64,000 bases of DNA from Persephonella sp. (GTDB lineage Bacteria > Aquificota > Aquificia > Aquificales > Hydrogenothermaceae): contig NZ_JALVTW010000033.1 of the NCBI RefSeq assembly GCF_027023985.1, forward strand, positions 62,001 to 126,000. Direction: 5' to 3'. A model generated the notes under the pieces. It ran no database searches. It was given only the letters and a program-made list of their open reading frames with translations, and was not told where the DNA came from. This document shows positions 8,699 to 18,194 of the stretch, one piece after another; position 1 is the first letter of the stretch; every line of letters begins with the position of its first letter. A program made the translations under genes and the position numbers.

Positions 8699-10487
8699 AG
8701 TAAAAATTCTAATAGCTTTCTTTTTAATAGGATTTTCTATACTTGCAGGGAGATTAGTATATCTGCAAATCATAAAAGGCAGTTATTATAGAGAAATTTC
8801 AGAAAAAAACCATATCAGAATATTAATCCAGAATGCCCCCAGAGGCAAAATATACGACAGAAACGGAATACTCCTTGCTTATGATGTTCCCACCTATCAG
8901 ATATATACTTTTCCATATATGGTAAAGAAAAAGGAAAAATTAAATCATTTAATAAAGTCCTTAAATGAAATACTCGGCATTCAATTAGATAAAAAAACTA
9001 TTGAAAAGATTAAAAAAGGATATGCAAACAAAGTTGTAATTGCCAAAAATCTATCTCAAGAACAGGTTCAAAAATTTTTTAACAACTGGATGGATTTTGA
9101 AGGACTTTTTTTGGAAGTTCAACCGCGAAGAGTTTACACCGAGTATGCTAAATACATGCCCCATCTCCTTGGATATGTAGGCTATCCCTCAAAAAATGAA
9201 CTTCAAAATATAGAAGATATAACCCCTGATACTTTAATAGGAAAAAGTGGTGTTGAAAAAATCTTTGATAAATATTTGAGGGGTGAATATGGAGCAAAAG
9301 CAGTTATGGTTGATGCCAGAGGAAGAATCAAAAAAGTCCTATGGGAAAAACAGCCTAAACGTGGAAATGATATATATCTGACTGTGGATGCAAGAATTCA
9401 GAAAATAGCTTATGAAGCTTTTAAAAATTCAGGTCAAAAATCAGGTGCTGTTGTTATTGTGAATCCATATACTTATGAAATACTGGCATTGCTTAGTTAT
9501 CCAATTTATGACATACAAAAATTTTCTGATGGCCTAACAGCTAAAGAGTGGAAAGCACTGATAAAAAATGAATATAAACCTTTGTTTAATAAAGCCCTTT
9601 ATGGTTTATACCCGCCGGGCTCAATATTCAAGATAACTGTTTCCCTTGCAGCACTTCAGGAAGGAGTTATTTATCCCTATCAAAAAATATTTAGCGGCGC
9701 CAGATTCAAGATAGGCAAATGGATTTATAGAAACTGGAACCCGGCAGGTTGTGGAAAAATAAATGTTATAAGGGCTCTTGAGATGTCCTGTGATACATTT
9801 TTCTATCAAGTGGGAATAAAACTGGGAGCTGAAAAAATTAGCTATTATGCCAGATTATTTGGTATAGGTGAAAAGCTAAATCCTCAACTGGAAAAAAGAA
9901 CAGCCAGAGTTCCTGACCCTCAATGGAAACTCTCTCACATAGGTGAACCATGGTATCTCGGGGACACTGTAAACTACAGTATTGGTCAGGGATTTTTAGC
10001 TATTACTCCCTTTGACAGTTCAAAAATACTCGTTCCAGTGGTAAACGGAGGAAAAATTCTTAAGCCGAAACTATTAAAGGCTTACTTTGACACAAAGGAA
10101 AGAAAATTCATTGAAACAAAGCCACAACTAATAAGGAAGTTAGATATAAAAAAATTTTATTACAACATTGTAAAATTAGGATTGTATAAAGTTGTTTACG
10201 GGAAAAGAGGAACAGCAAAAATTCTAAAAGATGCACCTGTAAAAAATGCAGGAAAAACAGGAACGGCACAGGTATTCAGGCATAAAAAACTTAAACAGGA
10301 AATTGAAAAATGGAAACTCCAGAACCACGCATGGTTCGTGGACTTTGCCCCTTATTACAAACCTAAATTTGTGATATCAGTTTTTGTTGAACACGGAATA
10401 GGCGGAAGTAAAACAGCAGCCCCTATAACAAAAGATATTATAGAAAGACTTTATCAGGAAGGATTATTTAATGAAATCCAGAAATAG
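8685..10487 (+). CDS. mrdA: Penicillin-binding protein 2 (elongation transpeptidase)
   Basis: Monofunctional class B transpeptidase cross-linking peptidoglycan during elongation. In 600 residues there is one N-terminal membrane helix (about 7-27), a pedestal domain with APRGKIYDRNGILLAYD, and the transpeptidase domain with YPPGSIFK (SxxK nucleophile at about residue 312), the SCD motif in EMSCDTFFYQVG, and KTGTAQ near 520. The active-site tetrad reads SIFK where most homologues have STxK; the Ser and Lys are intact. The start overlaps mreD by 14 bases and the end overlaps rodA by 17, indicating tight coupling. Confidence 0.95.
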   Translation: MKIDRVKILIAFFLIGFSILAGRLVYLQIIKGSYYREISEKNHIRILIQNAPRGKIYDRNGILLAYDVPTYQIYTFPYMVKKKEKLNHLIKSLNEILGIQLDKKTIEKIKKGYANKVVIAKNLSQEQVQKFFNNWMDFEGLFLEVQPRRVYTEYAKYMPHLLGYVGYPSKNELQNIEDITPDTLIGKSGVEKIFDKYLRGEYGAKAVMVDARGRIKKVLWEKQPKRGNDIYLTVDARIQKIAYEAFKNSGQKSGAVVIVNPYTYEILALLSYPIYDIQKFSDGLTAKEWKALIKNEYKPLFNKALYGLYPPGSIFKITVSLAALQEGVIYPYQKIFSGARFKIGKWIYRNWNPAGCGKINVIRALEMSCDTFFYQVGIKLGAEKISYYARLFGIGEKLNPQLEKRTARVPDPQWKLSHIGEPWYLGDTVNYSIGQGFLAITPFDSSKILVPVVNGGKILKPKLLKAYFDTKERKFIETKPQLIRKLDIKKFYYNIVKLGLYKVVYGKRGTAKILKDAPVKNAGKTGTAQVFRHKKLKQEIEKWKLQNHAWFVDFAPYYKPKFVISVFVEHGIGGSKTAAPITKDIIERLYQEGLFNEIQK

Positions 10488-11568
10488 TTTTTTTGAAAAT
10501 TATGATTGGGTGATACTTACCGCTGTATTTTTTTTGATAGGCTGGAGTGTTTTAAATATATACAGTGCAACAATACATGAATATAGCAATTTATATATAA
10601 AACAGGGAATTTATGCCATTACAGGTATTTTTATTATTCTTCTTATGCCTTTCATCAACTATAAAAAACTGGTCTTTTACTCCCCAGTAATTTATGTGAT
10701 AGCTGTTACCATGTTAATTGCCGTTATCTTTGTTGGAACAACAATACTTGGTGCAAAAAGATGGATAAGTCTGGGATTTTTTACCGTTCAACCTTCTGAG
10801 CTGATGAAATTTGTAATTATATTGACGACTGCATTTATTTTAGGAAACAGGGAAAAGGTTGATACAAAAACATTAATATTGGTTGGAATAACAACTTTAA
10901 TTCCTGTGGTGCTTACTTTAAAACAACCTGACCTTGGGACAGCAATAACAATACTTATACCTGTAGTTTTTATGTTATTTGTTGCAGGTATATCCAAAAA
11001 AATAATAGCAGGAACATTTATAGGGCTAATTATTGCATCTCCGTTTATATGGGAACATCTAAAGGATTACCAGAAAAAAAGAATACTTGCCTTTTTAAAC
11101 CCTGAGGCAGACCCTTTTAGAAGTGCATATCATATTCTTCAGTCTAAAATTGCAATAGGTTCGGGGGAATTAACAGGAAAAGGCTTTTTACACGGCACCC
11201 AGTCAAAATTATTTTTTCTCCCAGAACAGCATACAGATTTTATATTTGCAACCATAGGAGAGGAATGGGGTTTTGTTATATCTTTTACTATACTTCTTGT
11301 TTATTTGATAATAGGACTGCGGCTTATATACTGGGGAAATAAGATTAAAGACTTAGAAGGTAAATTAATTTGCTATGGTGCTGCTGGATTAATTACCACT
11401 CAGGCATTTATTAATATAGCAATGACAGTTGGCCTTGCCCCTGTTGTTGGGATAACACTGCCTTTTATGAGCTACGGCGGAACATCAATGTTAACCTTTT
11501 CTCTGATAATCGGTGCTACTTTAAGCGTAATAAGGGCGCACAAAACCCAGAAACTACACTTTAGATAA
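10471..11568 (+). CDS. rodA: Peptidoglycan glycosyltransferase RodA (SEDS family)
   Basis: SEDS polymerase that extends glycan strands with PBP2. The 365-residue protein has about ten membrane helices and the SEDS landmarks: GAKRWISLGFFTVQPSELMKF (about 92-112), KQPDLGTAITIL, the large loop ending LPEQHTDFIFATIGEEWG (catalytic Asp region) and LPFMSYGGTSML at about 330. Last gene of the mreBCD-mrdA-rodA operon, so the whole elongation machine is encoded in one unit. Confidence 0.96.
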   Translation: MKSRNSFFENYDWVILTAVFFLIGWSVLNIYSATIHEYSNLYIKQGIYAITGIFIILLMPFINYKKLVFYSPVIYVIAVTMLIAVIFVGTTILGAKRWISLGFFTVQPSELMKFVIILTTAFILGNREKVDTKTLILVGITTLIPVVLTLKQPDLGTAITILIPVVFMLFVAGISKKIIAGTFIGLIIASPFIWEHLKDYQKKRILAFLNPEADPFRSAYHILQSKIAIGSGELTGKGFLHGTQSKLFFLPEQHTDFIFATIGEEWGFVISFTILLVYLIIGLRLIYWGNKIKDLEGKLICYGAAGLITTQAFINIAMTVGLAPVVGITLPFMSYGGTSMLTFSLIIGATLSVIRAHKTQKLHFR

Positions 11569-11591
11569 TTTATCTGGAATTATTCCAATAG

Positions 11592-11616
11592 AATTATTCT
11601 TTTAGAATAATTTTGT
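11592..11616 (+). terminator. Possible AT-rich terminator after rodA
   Basis: AATTATTCT/AGAATAATT forms a 9-bp perfect stem with a TTT loop (11592-11612), followed by TTTG. It lacks G-C strength, so it may be weak. It is the only hairpin between rodA and the convergent rpmA end other than the rpmA terminator. Confidence 0.4.
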
Positions 11617-11703
11617 AAAACACTGTTAAAATAATTTATCTTAAGAAAATGTTTAATTTATAGTTTGATTTGAAAATTAGATAAACGAGTTGCAGAGAAA
11701 ATT

Positions 11704-11729
11704 TAAAAGGGGAAAAACTTCCCCTTTTA
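11704..11729 (-). terminator. Terminator of the rplU-rpmA operon
   Basis: TAAAAGGGG/CCCCTTTTA, a 9-bp perfect stem with an 8-base loop. Read leftward it includes the rpmA stop codon and is followed by an A/T run. It could also stop rodA transcripts arriving from the other side. Confidence 0.75.
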
Positions 11730-11984
11730 AGCGTCTAATGGATATACAGAAACAACTTTTTTACCTTTTGATCTTTCAAATTTAACAACTCCATCAATAA
11801 GGGCAAACAGTGTATAGTCTTTTCCAAGACCTACATTTTTACCTGGATATATTTTTGTTCCTCTTTGTCTTACAAGGATATTTCCTGCTTTTACAACCTG
11901 ACCATCATATCTTTTGACACCAAGTCTTTTACTAAAACTATCTCTACCGTTCTTAGCTGAACCACCACTTTTCTTTGAAGCCAT
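11727..11984 (-). CDS. rpmA: 50S ribosomal protein L27
   Basis: L27 sits at the peptidyl-transferase centre. The 85-residue basic protein has the canonical N-terminus [20 protein letters not shown], then [19 protein letters not shown] and the C-terminal [15 protein letters not shown]. There is no cleavable N-terminal extension of the Firmicutes kind. It follows rplU by 14 bases with its own AGGAGG. Confidence 0.98.
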   Translation of the reverse strand: MASKKSGGSAKNGRDSFSKRLGVKRYDGQVVKAGNILVRQRGTKIYPGKNVGLGKDYTLFALIDGVVKFERSKGKKVVSVYPLDA

Positions 11985-11998
11985 ATTAAAATCCTCCT

Positions 11999-12292
11999 TT
12001 AAGCCTTAATGTCTTTAATTTTGATTAAAGTATATGGCTGTCTGTGGCCATTTAATTTTTTGTAATTTTTCTTTCTTTTAAAATGGAATACAAGCACTTT
12101 TTTGTGTTTTCCGTGCTCTACAACTTCTGCTTCAACTTTTCCTTCTGTTTTTATATTTCCTTCATCATCTCTTATAAGAGCAGCATCAAGTTCAACTGTT
12201 TCCCCTGGATTTGCACATAATTTCTCAACTTTTACAAGCATTCCCGGTTCTACTTTATACTGCTTTCCACCTGTTTTTATAACTGCATACAT
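11999..12292 (-). CDS. rplU: 50S ribosomal protein L21
   Basis: L21 is a 23S rRNA-binding protein always paired with L27. The 97-residue sequence starts [17 protein letters not shown] and ends with the conserved [19 protein letters not shown], both signatures of the family. First gene of the rplU-rpmA operon; a good promoter lies 43-71 bases upstream. Confidence 0.98.
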   Translation of the reverse strand: MYAVIKTGGKQYKVEPGMLVKVEKLCANPGETVELDAALIRDDEGNIKTEGKVEAEVVEHGKHKKVLVFHFKRKKNYKKLNGHRQPYTLIKIKDIKA

Positions 12293-12334
12293 TCTGCGAA
12301 TACCTCCTTGGTCTCCTATTTAAAGCAAAAAAAT

Positions 12335-12363
12335 ATTTTATTACAAAAGTTTTTTATTATCAA
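12335..12363 (-). promoter_or_regulatory. Promoter of rplU-rpmA
   Basis: Minus strand: TTGATA (12358-12363), exactly 17 bases, TAAAAT (12335-12340). Each hexamer matches the sigma-70 consensus at five of six positions. The implied 5' untranslated region is about 35 bases. Confidence 0.7.
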
Positions 12364-12374
12364 GAAGATAATAG

Positions 12375-13649
12375 TTATGGATAATGTTTTTTAAATCTTT
12401 TGTTAATCAAATCAATAATCTCTCTGGAGAATACAGATTTCTTAGATGATACTAAATACGAGATTAAAGATGCAATGGCAGCATAATGAATCACATCTGC
12501 ACCGAAAAGTTCAGCAGCCAGTATTGTAGAAGCTATTGGGGTATTTGTTGAACCTGATAAAACTGCAACAAAACCAATTGCAGCAAAAAGGGCTGCGTTA
12601 TCTCCAATTAAATGTCCAAAGAAATTTCCGGAAGTAGCCCCTACAAACAATATAGGTGTTACAAAACCACCACTTCCTCCAAAACCAAGTGTTAAAGCAG
12701 TAAAGAGTATTTTTAAAACAGGCTCAAAAATAGAAGCATGATACTCTGGATTTAAACTCAAAGCGATAATATCTACACCAAGCCCCAAATACTCAGAACC
12801 AAAAATAGTAGCCAATACAACAATTATTGTTCCACCAAACATACCTTTAAAAAATGGATTTATAATAATTACACGGGCAAATTTTGTGGCATATTCCATA
12901 GCTATTATTACAAAATAGGAAATTAAACCAAAGAATATACCGGCAAGTATTACTTTACCAAGCTGTGCTAATTGCCATAAATCCGGAACAAACTCTATTT
13001 CTATTGGTTTATAAATATATGGGACATTAAGCAATTTCATTACCCAAAATGCAACAAAACCAGAGATAAATGCAGGAACACAAACACGGCATAAAATTCT
13101 ACCTGCAAAAAAAGCTTCTATAGCAAATATTGCCCCGGCAATAGGGGCACCAAATACAACAGCAAAACCGGCACTGACTCCTGTTATTATTGTTAAAATC
13201 CGATCAGCATAGGAAAATTTAAGTATTCTTGAAAAAACAAGAGAAATATATCCTCCGATTTGAGCAGATGGAGCTTCTTTTCCTGCTGAACCACCAAAAA
13301 CAATTGTTAAAATAGTGGCAACCTGTTTTACTGTAAAAGTAAATATATTAAGTCTTTTGTTATCTTCCACAGCATCCCGTATAATATCTTCTGTTCCATC
13401 TCCTTCTGCTTCAGGAAGTGTTTTATAGACTATAAAAGCACTTATTCCCATAGCAAATGGTAAGAAAAAATAAAATGGCACATGGAAAGGATAATTCCTT
13501 ACAAAAACAGAGAATTTTTCAAGCATCATAAGAAAAAGACTGACACCGAAACCAACAACAAGCCCTTTAAAGATAGAAATAAAACTCCATTTGAAAATAT
13601 CGTAAAAAACTATTTTATACTCTTTGAGACTTTCCATTTCTTTACGCAT
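12375..13649 (-). CDS. ClC family chloride channel/transporter
   Basis: A 424-residue membrane protein with about ten hydrophobic helices and the ClC selectivity motifs: GGSAGKEAPSAQIGG at about residue 120, carrying the gating glutamate within KEAP (family form GREGP), and GFGGSGGFVTPILFVGATSG near residue 320 (family form GKxxGPxxH). The first filter motif GSGIP is not clearly visible, so ion selectivity is uncertain; a proton/chloride exchanger is the usual reading. No C-terminal CBS domains. MRKEMESLKEY offers two starts; I keep the upstream ATG. It is a single-gene unit. Confidence 0.85.
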   Translation of the reverse strand: MRKEMESLKEYKIVFYDIFKWSFISIFKGLVVGFGVSLFLMMLEKFSVFVRNYPFHVPFYFFLPFAMGISAFIVYKTLPEAEGDGTEDIIRDAVEDNKRLNIFTFTVKQVATILTIVFGGSAGKEAPSAQIGGYISLVFSRILKFSYADRILTIITGVSAGFAVVFGAPIAGAIFAIEAFFAGRILCRVCVPAFISGFVAFWVMKLLNVPYIYKPIEIEFVPDLWQLAQLGKVILAGIFFGLISYFVIIAMEYATKFARVIIINPFFKGMFGGTIIVVLATIFGSEYLGLGVDIIALSLNPEYHASIFEPVLKILFTALTLGFGGSGGFVTPILFVGATSGNFFGHLIGDNAALFAAIGFVAVLSGSTNTPIASTILAAELFGADVIHYAAIASLISYLVSSKKSVFSREIIDLINKRFKKHYP

Positions 13650-13740
13650 AGTTGTTAGTTTAGCAAAGATTTTATCCCTTTACATCTTCCTAAAAATCAA
13701 GGATTGATAGAAATCAATTACAGCACTTTTTAGTATCACT

Positions 13741-13785
13741 ATACTATATGTAGTGGTATTAAAAATTTAATACTATATTTAGGAG
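13741..13785 (+). promoter_or_regulatory. Two NrdR-like boxes upstream of nrdDG
   Basis: Compared with the NrdR consensus as I know it (acaCwAtATaTwGtgt), box 1 ATACTATATGTAGTGG (13741-13756) agrees at 13 of 16 positions. Box 2 ATACTATATTTAGGAG (13770-13785) agrees in its left three quarters and runs into the ribosome-binding site. Box starts are 29 bases apart, close to the roughly three helical turns expected for cooperative binding. NrdR represses ribonucleotide reductase genes. Confidence 0.6.
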
Positions 13786-13791
13786 GGTGTC

Positions 13792-15630
13792 ATGAATATG
13801 AATACACACCTGATAGACAGCTACCTGAAAAAATTAGACTGGAGAGTTTATGAAAATAGCAACACAACATATTCTCTGCAAGGATTAAACTTTTATATTT
13901 CTTCGGAAATAACAAAAGATTACTGGCTTAATAATGTTTATCCTAAAGAAGTGGCATCAGCCCATAAAAACGGAGATTTTCATATACACGACCTTCAAAA
14001 TCTAAGTGTTTACTGCGTTGGTTGGGATTTATATGACCTGCTTATAACAGGTTTTAAAGGTGCTTATGGAAAAATAGAAAGTAACCCTCCAAAACATTTT
14101 ACCTCTGCACTAGGACAGATAGTTAACTTTCTTTATACTTTGCAGGGGGAAGCTGCCGGTGCGCAGGCATTTTCAAACTTTGATACATTACTTGCACCAT
14201 TTGTTAGATATGATAGGCTTTCTTACAAAGAAGTAAAACAGGCTATTCAGGAGTTTGTCTTTAATCTTAATGTTCCAACAAGGGTTGGATTTCAGACACC
14301 ATTCACTAATCTAACCTTTGACCTGAAAGCAGAAAACTCCCCTTATGCAGACCAATATGTCGTAATAGGTGGAGAAATAAAAAAAGAAAAATACAAAGAA
14401 TTCCAGAAAGAAATGGATATGATAAACCAAGCCTTTTTTGAGGTAATGTCAGAAGGGGATGCTTCCGGTAGAGTATTTACATTCCCTATCCCTACATACA
14501 ATATAACAAAGGATTTTGATTGGGATAATCCGGTTCTGGAAAAGCTATGGGAGATTACAGGCAAATACGGTATTCCCTATTTTGCAAACTTCATAAACTC
14601 AGATCTAGACCCAAATGATGCCCGTAGTATGTGCTGCAGGCTTAGACTGGATATCAGGGAATTAAGGAAAAGAGGAGGAGGTCTGTTTGGTGCAAACCCA
14701 TTAACAGGTTCTATAGGAGTTGTGACTATAAATCTGCCAAGAATTGGTTATTTATCTAAAAATAAAGAAGAATTCTTTGACAGACTTAATAATCTGCTGG
14801 AATTAGCGAAAAAAAGTCTAGAAATCAAAAGAAACTTCCTTGAAGAACTAACAGACAAAGGCCTCTATCCTTACTCAAAATTTTATCTAAGAAGCATAAA
14901 ATCCCAAACAGGAAAATACTGGCAGAACCATTTTTCAACAATAGGAATAATAGGTATGAATGAAGCATGTATTAATCTGTTTGGAAAAAGTATAGCTTCA
15001 CCGGAAGGAAAAGAATTTGCAGAAAAGATTCTGGAGTTTATAAATCAAAAGCTTATAAAATTCCAGATGGAAACGGGAAACAATTACAATCTGGAAGCAA
15101 CTCCGGCAGAAGGAGCATCTTACAGACTGGCGAAGATAGATAAAGAGTCATTCTCTGATATTGTTGTAGCAAATGAGAAAGAATACAAAGAATACGGCGC
15201 TGCCCCGTATTATACCAACTCTACACATCTGCCTGTTTACTATAGCGACGACCCTGTGTTTGTTTTAGACCATCAGGATAGTCTGCAAACAAAATATACA
15301 GGTGGAACGGTAATACATTTCTTCTTAGGAGAAAAAATTTCAGATACAGAATCGGTTAAAAATTTTGTTAAATTCGTATGCGAGAATTATCATCTACCTT
15401 ACTTTACTATTACACCTACATTCAGCGTATGTCCGGTTCATGGATATATCTCAGGAAAACATGAAAACTGTCCGGAGTGTGGAGAAGAAACAGAAATATA
15501 CTCCCGTATAGTCGGATATTTTAGGCCTGTTAAACAGTGGAATGATGGGAAAAAAGAAGAATTTAAAAATAGAAAAGGATATAAAATCCCCCTCTCCCCA
15601 TTCCTCCCTCCCCGGGAGGCCTTTTTATAA
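13792..15630 (+). CDS. nrdD: Anaerobic (class III) ribonucleoside-triphosphate reductase
   Basis: Glycyl-radical enzyme that reduces NTPs to dNTPs without oxygen. The 612-residue protein lacks the N-terminal ATP-cone of the E. coli enzyme (712 residues), so allosteric activity control by ATP/dATP is probably absent. Visible: GDFHIHDLQNLSVYCVGWD near residue 62, active-site cysteines in MCCRLRLDIRELRKRGGGLFG, a C-terminal zinc site CPVHGYISGKHENCPECG and the glycyl-radical motif RIVGYF about 37 residues from the end. The last 15 residues are encoded by an odd C-rich stretch. nrdG follows 23 bases later. Confidence 0.95.
   Translation: MNMNTHLIDSYLKKLDWRVYENSNTTYSLQGLNFYISSEITKDYWLNNVYPKEVASAHKNGDFHIHDLQNLSVYCVGWDLYDLLITGFKGAYGKIESNPPKHFTSALGQIVNFLYTLQGEAAGAQAFSNFDTLLAPFVRYDRLSYKEVKQAIQEFVFNLNVPTRVGFQTPFTNLTFDLKAENSPYADQYVVIGGEIKKEKYKEFQKEMDMINQAFFEVMSEGDASGRVFTFPIPTYNITKDFDWDNPVLEKLWEITGKYGIPYFANFINSDLDPNDARSMCCRLRLDIRELRKRGGGLFGANPLTGSIGVVTINLPRIGYLSKNKEEFFDRLNNLLELAKKSLEIKRNFLEELTDKGLYPYSKFYLRSIKSQTGKYWQNHFSTIGIIGMNEACINLFGKSIASPEGKEFAEKILEFINQKLIKFQMETGNNYNLEATPAEGASYRLAKIDKESFSDIVVANEKEYKEYGAAPYYTNSTHLPVYYSDDPVFVLDHQDSLQTKYTGGTVIHFFLGEKISDTESVKNFVKFVCENYHLPYFTITPTFSVCPVHGYISGKHENCPECGEETEIYSRIVGYFRPVKQWNDGKKEEFKNRKGYKIPLSPFLPPREAFL
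15588..15627 (+). repeat. C-rich tract with hairpin at the 3' end of nrdD
   Basis: An almost pure pyrimidine run of C and T followed by CCTCCCCGGGAGG (a short inverted repeat) and CTTTTT, in an otherwise AT-rich setting. It encodes the last residues of NrdD (IPLSPFLPPREAFL), beyond the region usually conserved. It looks like an inserted repeat or an intercistronic attenuator between nrdD and nrdG. I saw no second copy in the window. Confidence 0.45.
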
Positions 15631-15653
15631 AAAATATAGAACTGGAGAAAGAA

Positions 15654-16349
15654 ATGAAAATAGCCGGAATTCAAAAATTCTCTTTGATAGATTTTCCAGG
15701 AAAACTATCTGCTGTTTTATTTGTTCAGGGTTGTAATTTCAGATGTGGTTACTGCCATAACAGAGAACTGGTTCTACCTGAATATTTTTCTTTCACGATA
15801 CCGGATGAAGAAGTTTTCCAGTTTCTCAAAAACAGAATAGGAAAACTACAAGGTGTTGTGATTACAGGAGGAGAGCCTACCATTTTTGCAGACCTTATTC
15901 CCTTTATAAAGAAAATAAAATCTCTGGGATTTAGTGTCAAGCTTGATACTAACGGTTCAAATCCTGAAATTCTAAAAGAAATAATAGAAAATAACCTTGT
16001 GGATTACATAGCAATGGATATAAAAGCCCCTATCAGTAAATACAAAGAAATTACCGGTGTAGAGACCGACACCGAAAAAATTTTAAAATCTGTGGAACTA
16101 ATAAAAAATTCCAAGCTAGATTATGAGTTTAGAACAACGCTTATAAAAAGTTTTCACTCCTTAAAGGAAATCTTACAGATATGCCAGATGATAAAAAACA
16201 GCAAAAAATATGTTTTGCAAAATTTTAATCCTTCAGATTCACTGGTATCGCAAGAGTTCAAAGAAAAAACAGGATTTTCTCAAAAAGAGATTGAAAACTT
16301 AAAAAATCAGCTTAAAAAATTCTGTCCTAATGTTGCTATAAGGAATTAA
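15654..16349 (+). CDS. nrdG: Anaerobic ribonucleotide reductase activating protein (radical SAM)
   Basis: NrdG uses S-adenosylmethionine and a [4Fe-4S] cluster to make the glycyl radical on NrdD. The 231-residue protein has [27 protein letters not shown] (shown in part: the CxxxCxxC motif is CNFRCGYC at about residues 27-34), GGEPT at about 73-77 and DTNGSNP near 100. It is of the longer NrdG/PflA-like type. The ATG follows a GGAG site. Cotranscribed with nrdD; its end overlaps convergent pdxA by 14 bases. Confidence 0.93.
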   Translation: MKIAGIQKFSLIDFPGKLSAVLFVQGCNFRCGYCHNRELVLPEYFSFTIPDEEVFQFLKNRIGKLQGVVITGGEPTIFADLIPFIKKIKSLGFSVKLDTNGSNPEILKEIIENNLVDYIAMDIKAPISKYKEITGVETDTEKILKSVELIKNSKLDYEFRTTLIKSFHSLKEILQICQMIKNSKKYVLQNFNPSDSLVSQEFKEKTGFSQKEIENLKNQLKKFCPNVAIRN

Positions 16350-17301
16350 TTGTGGCAAGTTTATATGCCAGTTTAACGGCTTCCACAAAAGATGATGGGT
16401 CTGCAATATTTTTACCTGCAATATCAAAACCTGTTCCGTGGTCTGGGGATGTCCTGATAAAAGGAAGCCCCAGGGTAATATTAATTGCTTTTTTGAAACA
16501 TAAAAGCTTTAGAGGAATTAATCCCTGATCATGATACATGGCAAAATATGCATCAAATTCATCTCTACGGTTAAAGGCTGTATCTGCTGATAAAGCTCCC
16601 ACTACATTAAAACCTTCTTTTTTCAGGGTATCTATCGCAGGCTGGATAATTTCTATTTCTTCTGTTCCTATATTTCCTCCATCTCCTGCATGGGGATTGA
16701 GTCCCAGAACAGCTATTTTAGGGGAGTTTATTCTAAATTTATTTTTAAGTTCTTTATCCAGTAGTTTTATCTTTGAGATTAGGTTTTCTTTTTTAATAGT
16801 TTTAGGAACATCTTTCAGGGGGATATGGGTTGTTGCCAGTGCAACCTTCAACTCATCACACATAAGCATCATAATGTAATTTTTTACACCTGAAACATGG
16901 GCAAGATAATCTGTATGCCCTGCGAATCTAAAGCCTGCTTCCATAACATACTGTTTTGATATGGGAAGTGTTACAAGGGCATCAGCTTTTTTTCTAAGTA
17001 TATCTTTTACTGCATTTTCCAAAAATAAAACAGCTGCTTTACCGGATTTTATATTGGGTTTTCCTATCTGGAAATCTTTATCATAAATATTTATCAGGAA
17101 AAATCCTTTTCGATTGGCTTCTTCAGGAGATGATATTAAGGTGTATTCAAAATTTTGGCCTGTTATCTCTTTAGCTTTTTCAATGGCTTTTTGGCTTCCA
17201 TAAATAACATAAGAGGCTTCAGGTAAATTTTGGCCTCCTTTTACTAAAATTTCAGGTGAAATACCGGCAGGGTCACCAAGGGAGATAGCTATCTTTACCA
17301 T
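16336..17301 (-). CDS. pdxA: 4-hydroxythreonine-4-phosphate dehydrogenase
   Basis: PdxA oxidises 4-phosphohydroxy-threonine in the DXP-dependent pyridoxal phosphate pathway. The 321-residue protein shows [12 protein letters not shown] at the N-terminus, AGHTDYLAH (metal-binding His at about residue 128), [19 protein letters not shown] (second metal His) and [14 protein letters not shown] (third). It is the last gene of the sulfur-relay operon, overlapping the TusB-like gene by 7 bases; the metabolic link is not obvious beyond shared transcription. Confidence 0.95.
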   Translation of the reverse strand: MVKIAISLGDPAGISPEILVKGGQNLPEASYVIYGSQKAIEKAKEITGQNFEYTLISSPEEANRKGFFLINIYDKDFQIGKPNIKSGKAAVLFLENAVKDILRKKADALVTLPISKQYVMEAGFRFAGHTDYLAHVSGVKNYIMMLMCDELKVALATTHIPLKDVPKTIKKENLISKIKLLDKELKNKFRINSPKIAVLGLNPHAGDGGNIGTEEIEIIQPAIDTLKKEGFNVVGALSADTAFNRRDEFDAYFAMYHDQGLIPLKLLCFKKAINITLGLPFIRTSPDHGTGFDIAGKNIADPSSFVEAVKLAYKLATINSL

Positions 17302-17537
17302 ACAATTACTTTATTTGCCTTCTCAATAATATCTATTATTTCTGTGTATTCAAGGAGTTTATCTTCAGGAATTCTTATATTTCTGGCAAGGGCATCCTCT
17401 TTGCAAGCAGCCCAGTTATCTATATAAGGCACCCTTAGAACGGCATCCTGTATAAGAATAATCATATCATCTTCTTCAAGCATATCAGCTTCCGGAAAAT
17501 CAGCAGGTCTTTTTATTATCCACAGATTATTCACCAT
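17295..17537 (-). CDS. DsrH/TusB-like sulfur relay protein
   Basis: An 80-residue cytoplasmic protein of the DsrH/TusB type. It reads [17 protein letters not shown] (the family's strand and loop) and carries one cysteine in [14 protein letters not shown], in the place where DsrH proteins carry a functional Cys. In characterised systems the heterohexameric DsrEFH or TusBCD complex passes persulfide sulfur from TusA to a downstream acceptor. The third consecutive DsrE-superfamily gene here, overlapping both neighbours by 7 bases. Confidence 0.75.
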   Translation of the reverse strand: MVNNLWIIKRPADFPEADMLEEDDMIILIQDAVLRVPYIDNWAACKEDALARNIRIPEDKLLEYTEIIDIIEKANKVIVW

Positions 17538-17881
17538 GTTATCACCACCTCAGCTTCTTTGACTATTTCACAGATATCATCTTTTGGCTTTATCTGCACT
17601 TCAACCGGCCATTCTTTTGGTTTTATTCCCCTTTCCCTTATTGCCTCTTCCTCTGCTATCACATTGGCTTCCATCATGCCAAGGGCTTCCATAGATTTGT
17701 CAATAGGTTCTATCCCTATCATCTGTGGTTTCCAATCTGTAAGGGTGTAAACGCCATCTTTAAGGAATATTACCGATAGGGAATGTTCCATTGATAATCC
17801 GACTGATTGTCTGAGAGCTTCAAAGGCTTTCCAGCTGAAAGGATTTGATTTTATTATTACAACTACTTTTTTCTTTGCCAT
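17531..17881 (-). CDS. DsrF/TusC-like DsrE-family protein
   Basis: A 116-residue DsrE-superfamily protein with the Rossmann-like opening KKVVVIIKSNPFSWKAFEALRQSVGL, in the usual family arrangement. Its only cysteine lies near the C-terminus (DDICEIV), not at the persulfide-carrying position of DsrE/TusD, consistent with a structural TusC-type subunit. It lies between the TusD-like and TusB-like genes, as tusC does in known clusters. Confidence 0.72.
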   Translation of the reverse strand: MAKKKVVVIIKSNPFSWKAFEALRQSVGLSMEHSLSVIFLKDGVYTLTDWKPQMIGIEPIDKSMEALGMMEANVIAEEEAIRERGIKPKEWPVEVQIKPKDDICEIVKEAEVVITW

Positions 17882-17891
17882 TTTTTCACCA

Positions 17892-18194
17892 TTAGGAGAG
17901 CATTATAACTTTGTCTGCTTCCGTGATTAGTTTAGAAAGACCATACATACTGCTACTTTCTGCCCATTCTTCCGGTTTAATTTTCCTCTGTTCTGCATTA
18001 TGGGCACAATAATAGACCTGTGCCCCTTTATCTACCAATTCTTTTATCTCAGGGCGAACTATTGAGTAAATACCATTACCCATAAAAAATATTCTTGTTT
18101 TATGGTTTCTTTCTAAAGATGCTGCCGCAAGCTTAACAGCGGTATTAAAATCATGTGAATATGGATTACTCGCCATTATGATTAACAGATTCAT
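17892..18194 (-). CDS. DsrE/TusD-like sulfurtransferase subunit
   Basis: A 100-residue DsrE-family protein: MNLLIIMASNPYSHDF, then FFMGNGIYSIVRPEI and YYCAHNAEQRKI. The Cys at about residue 63 sits where the catalytic persulfide Cys of DsrE/TusD is expected (CxAAxxR pattern), so this is the likely sulfur-accepting subunit. It overlaps tusA by 4 bases. Confidence 0.75.
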   Translation of the reverse strand: MNLLIIMASNPYSHDFNTAVKLAAASLERNHKTRIFFMGNGIYSIVRPEIKELVDKGAQVYYCAHNAEQRKIKPEEWAESSSMYGLSKLITEADKVIMLS

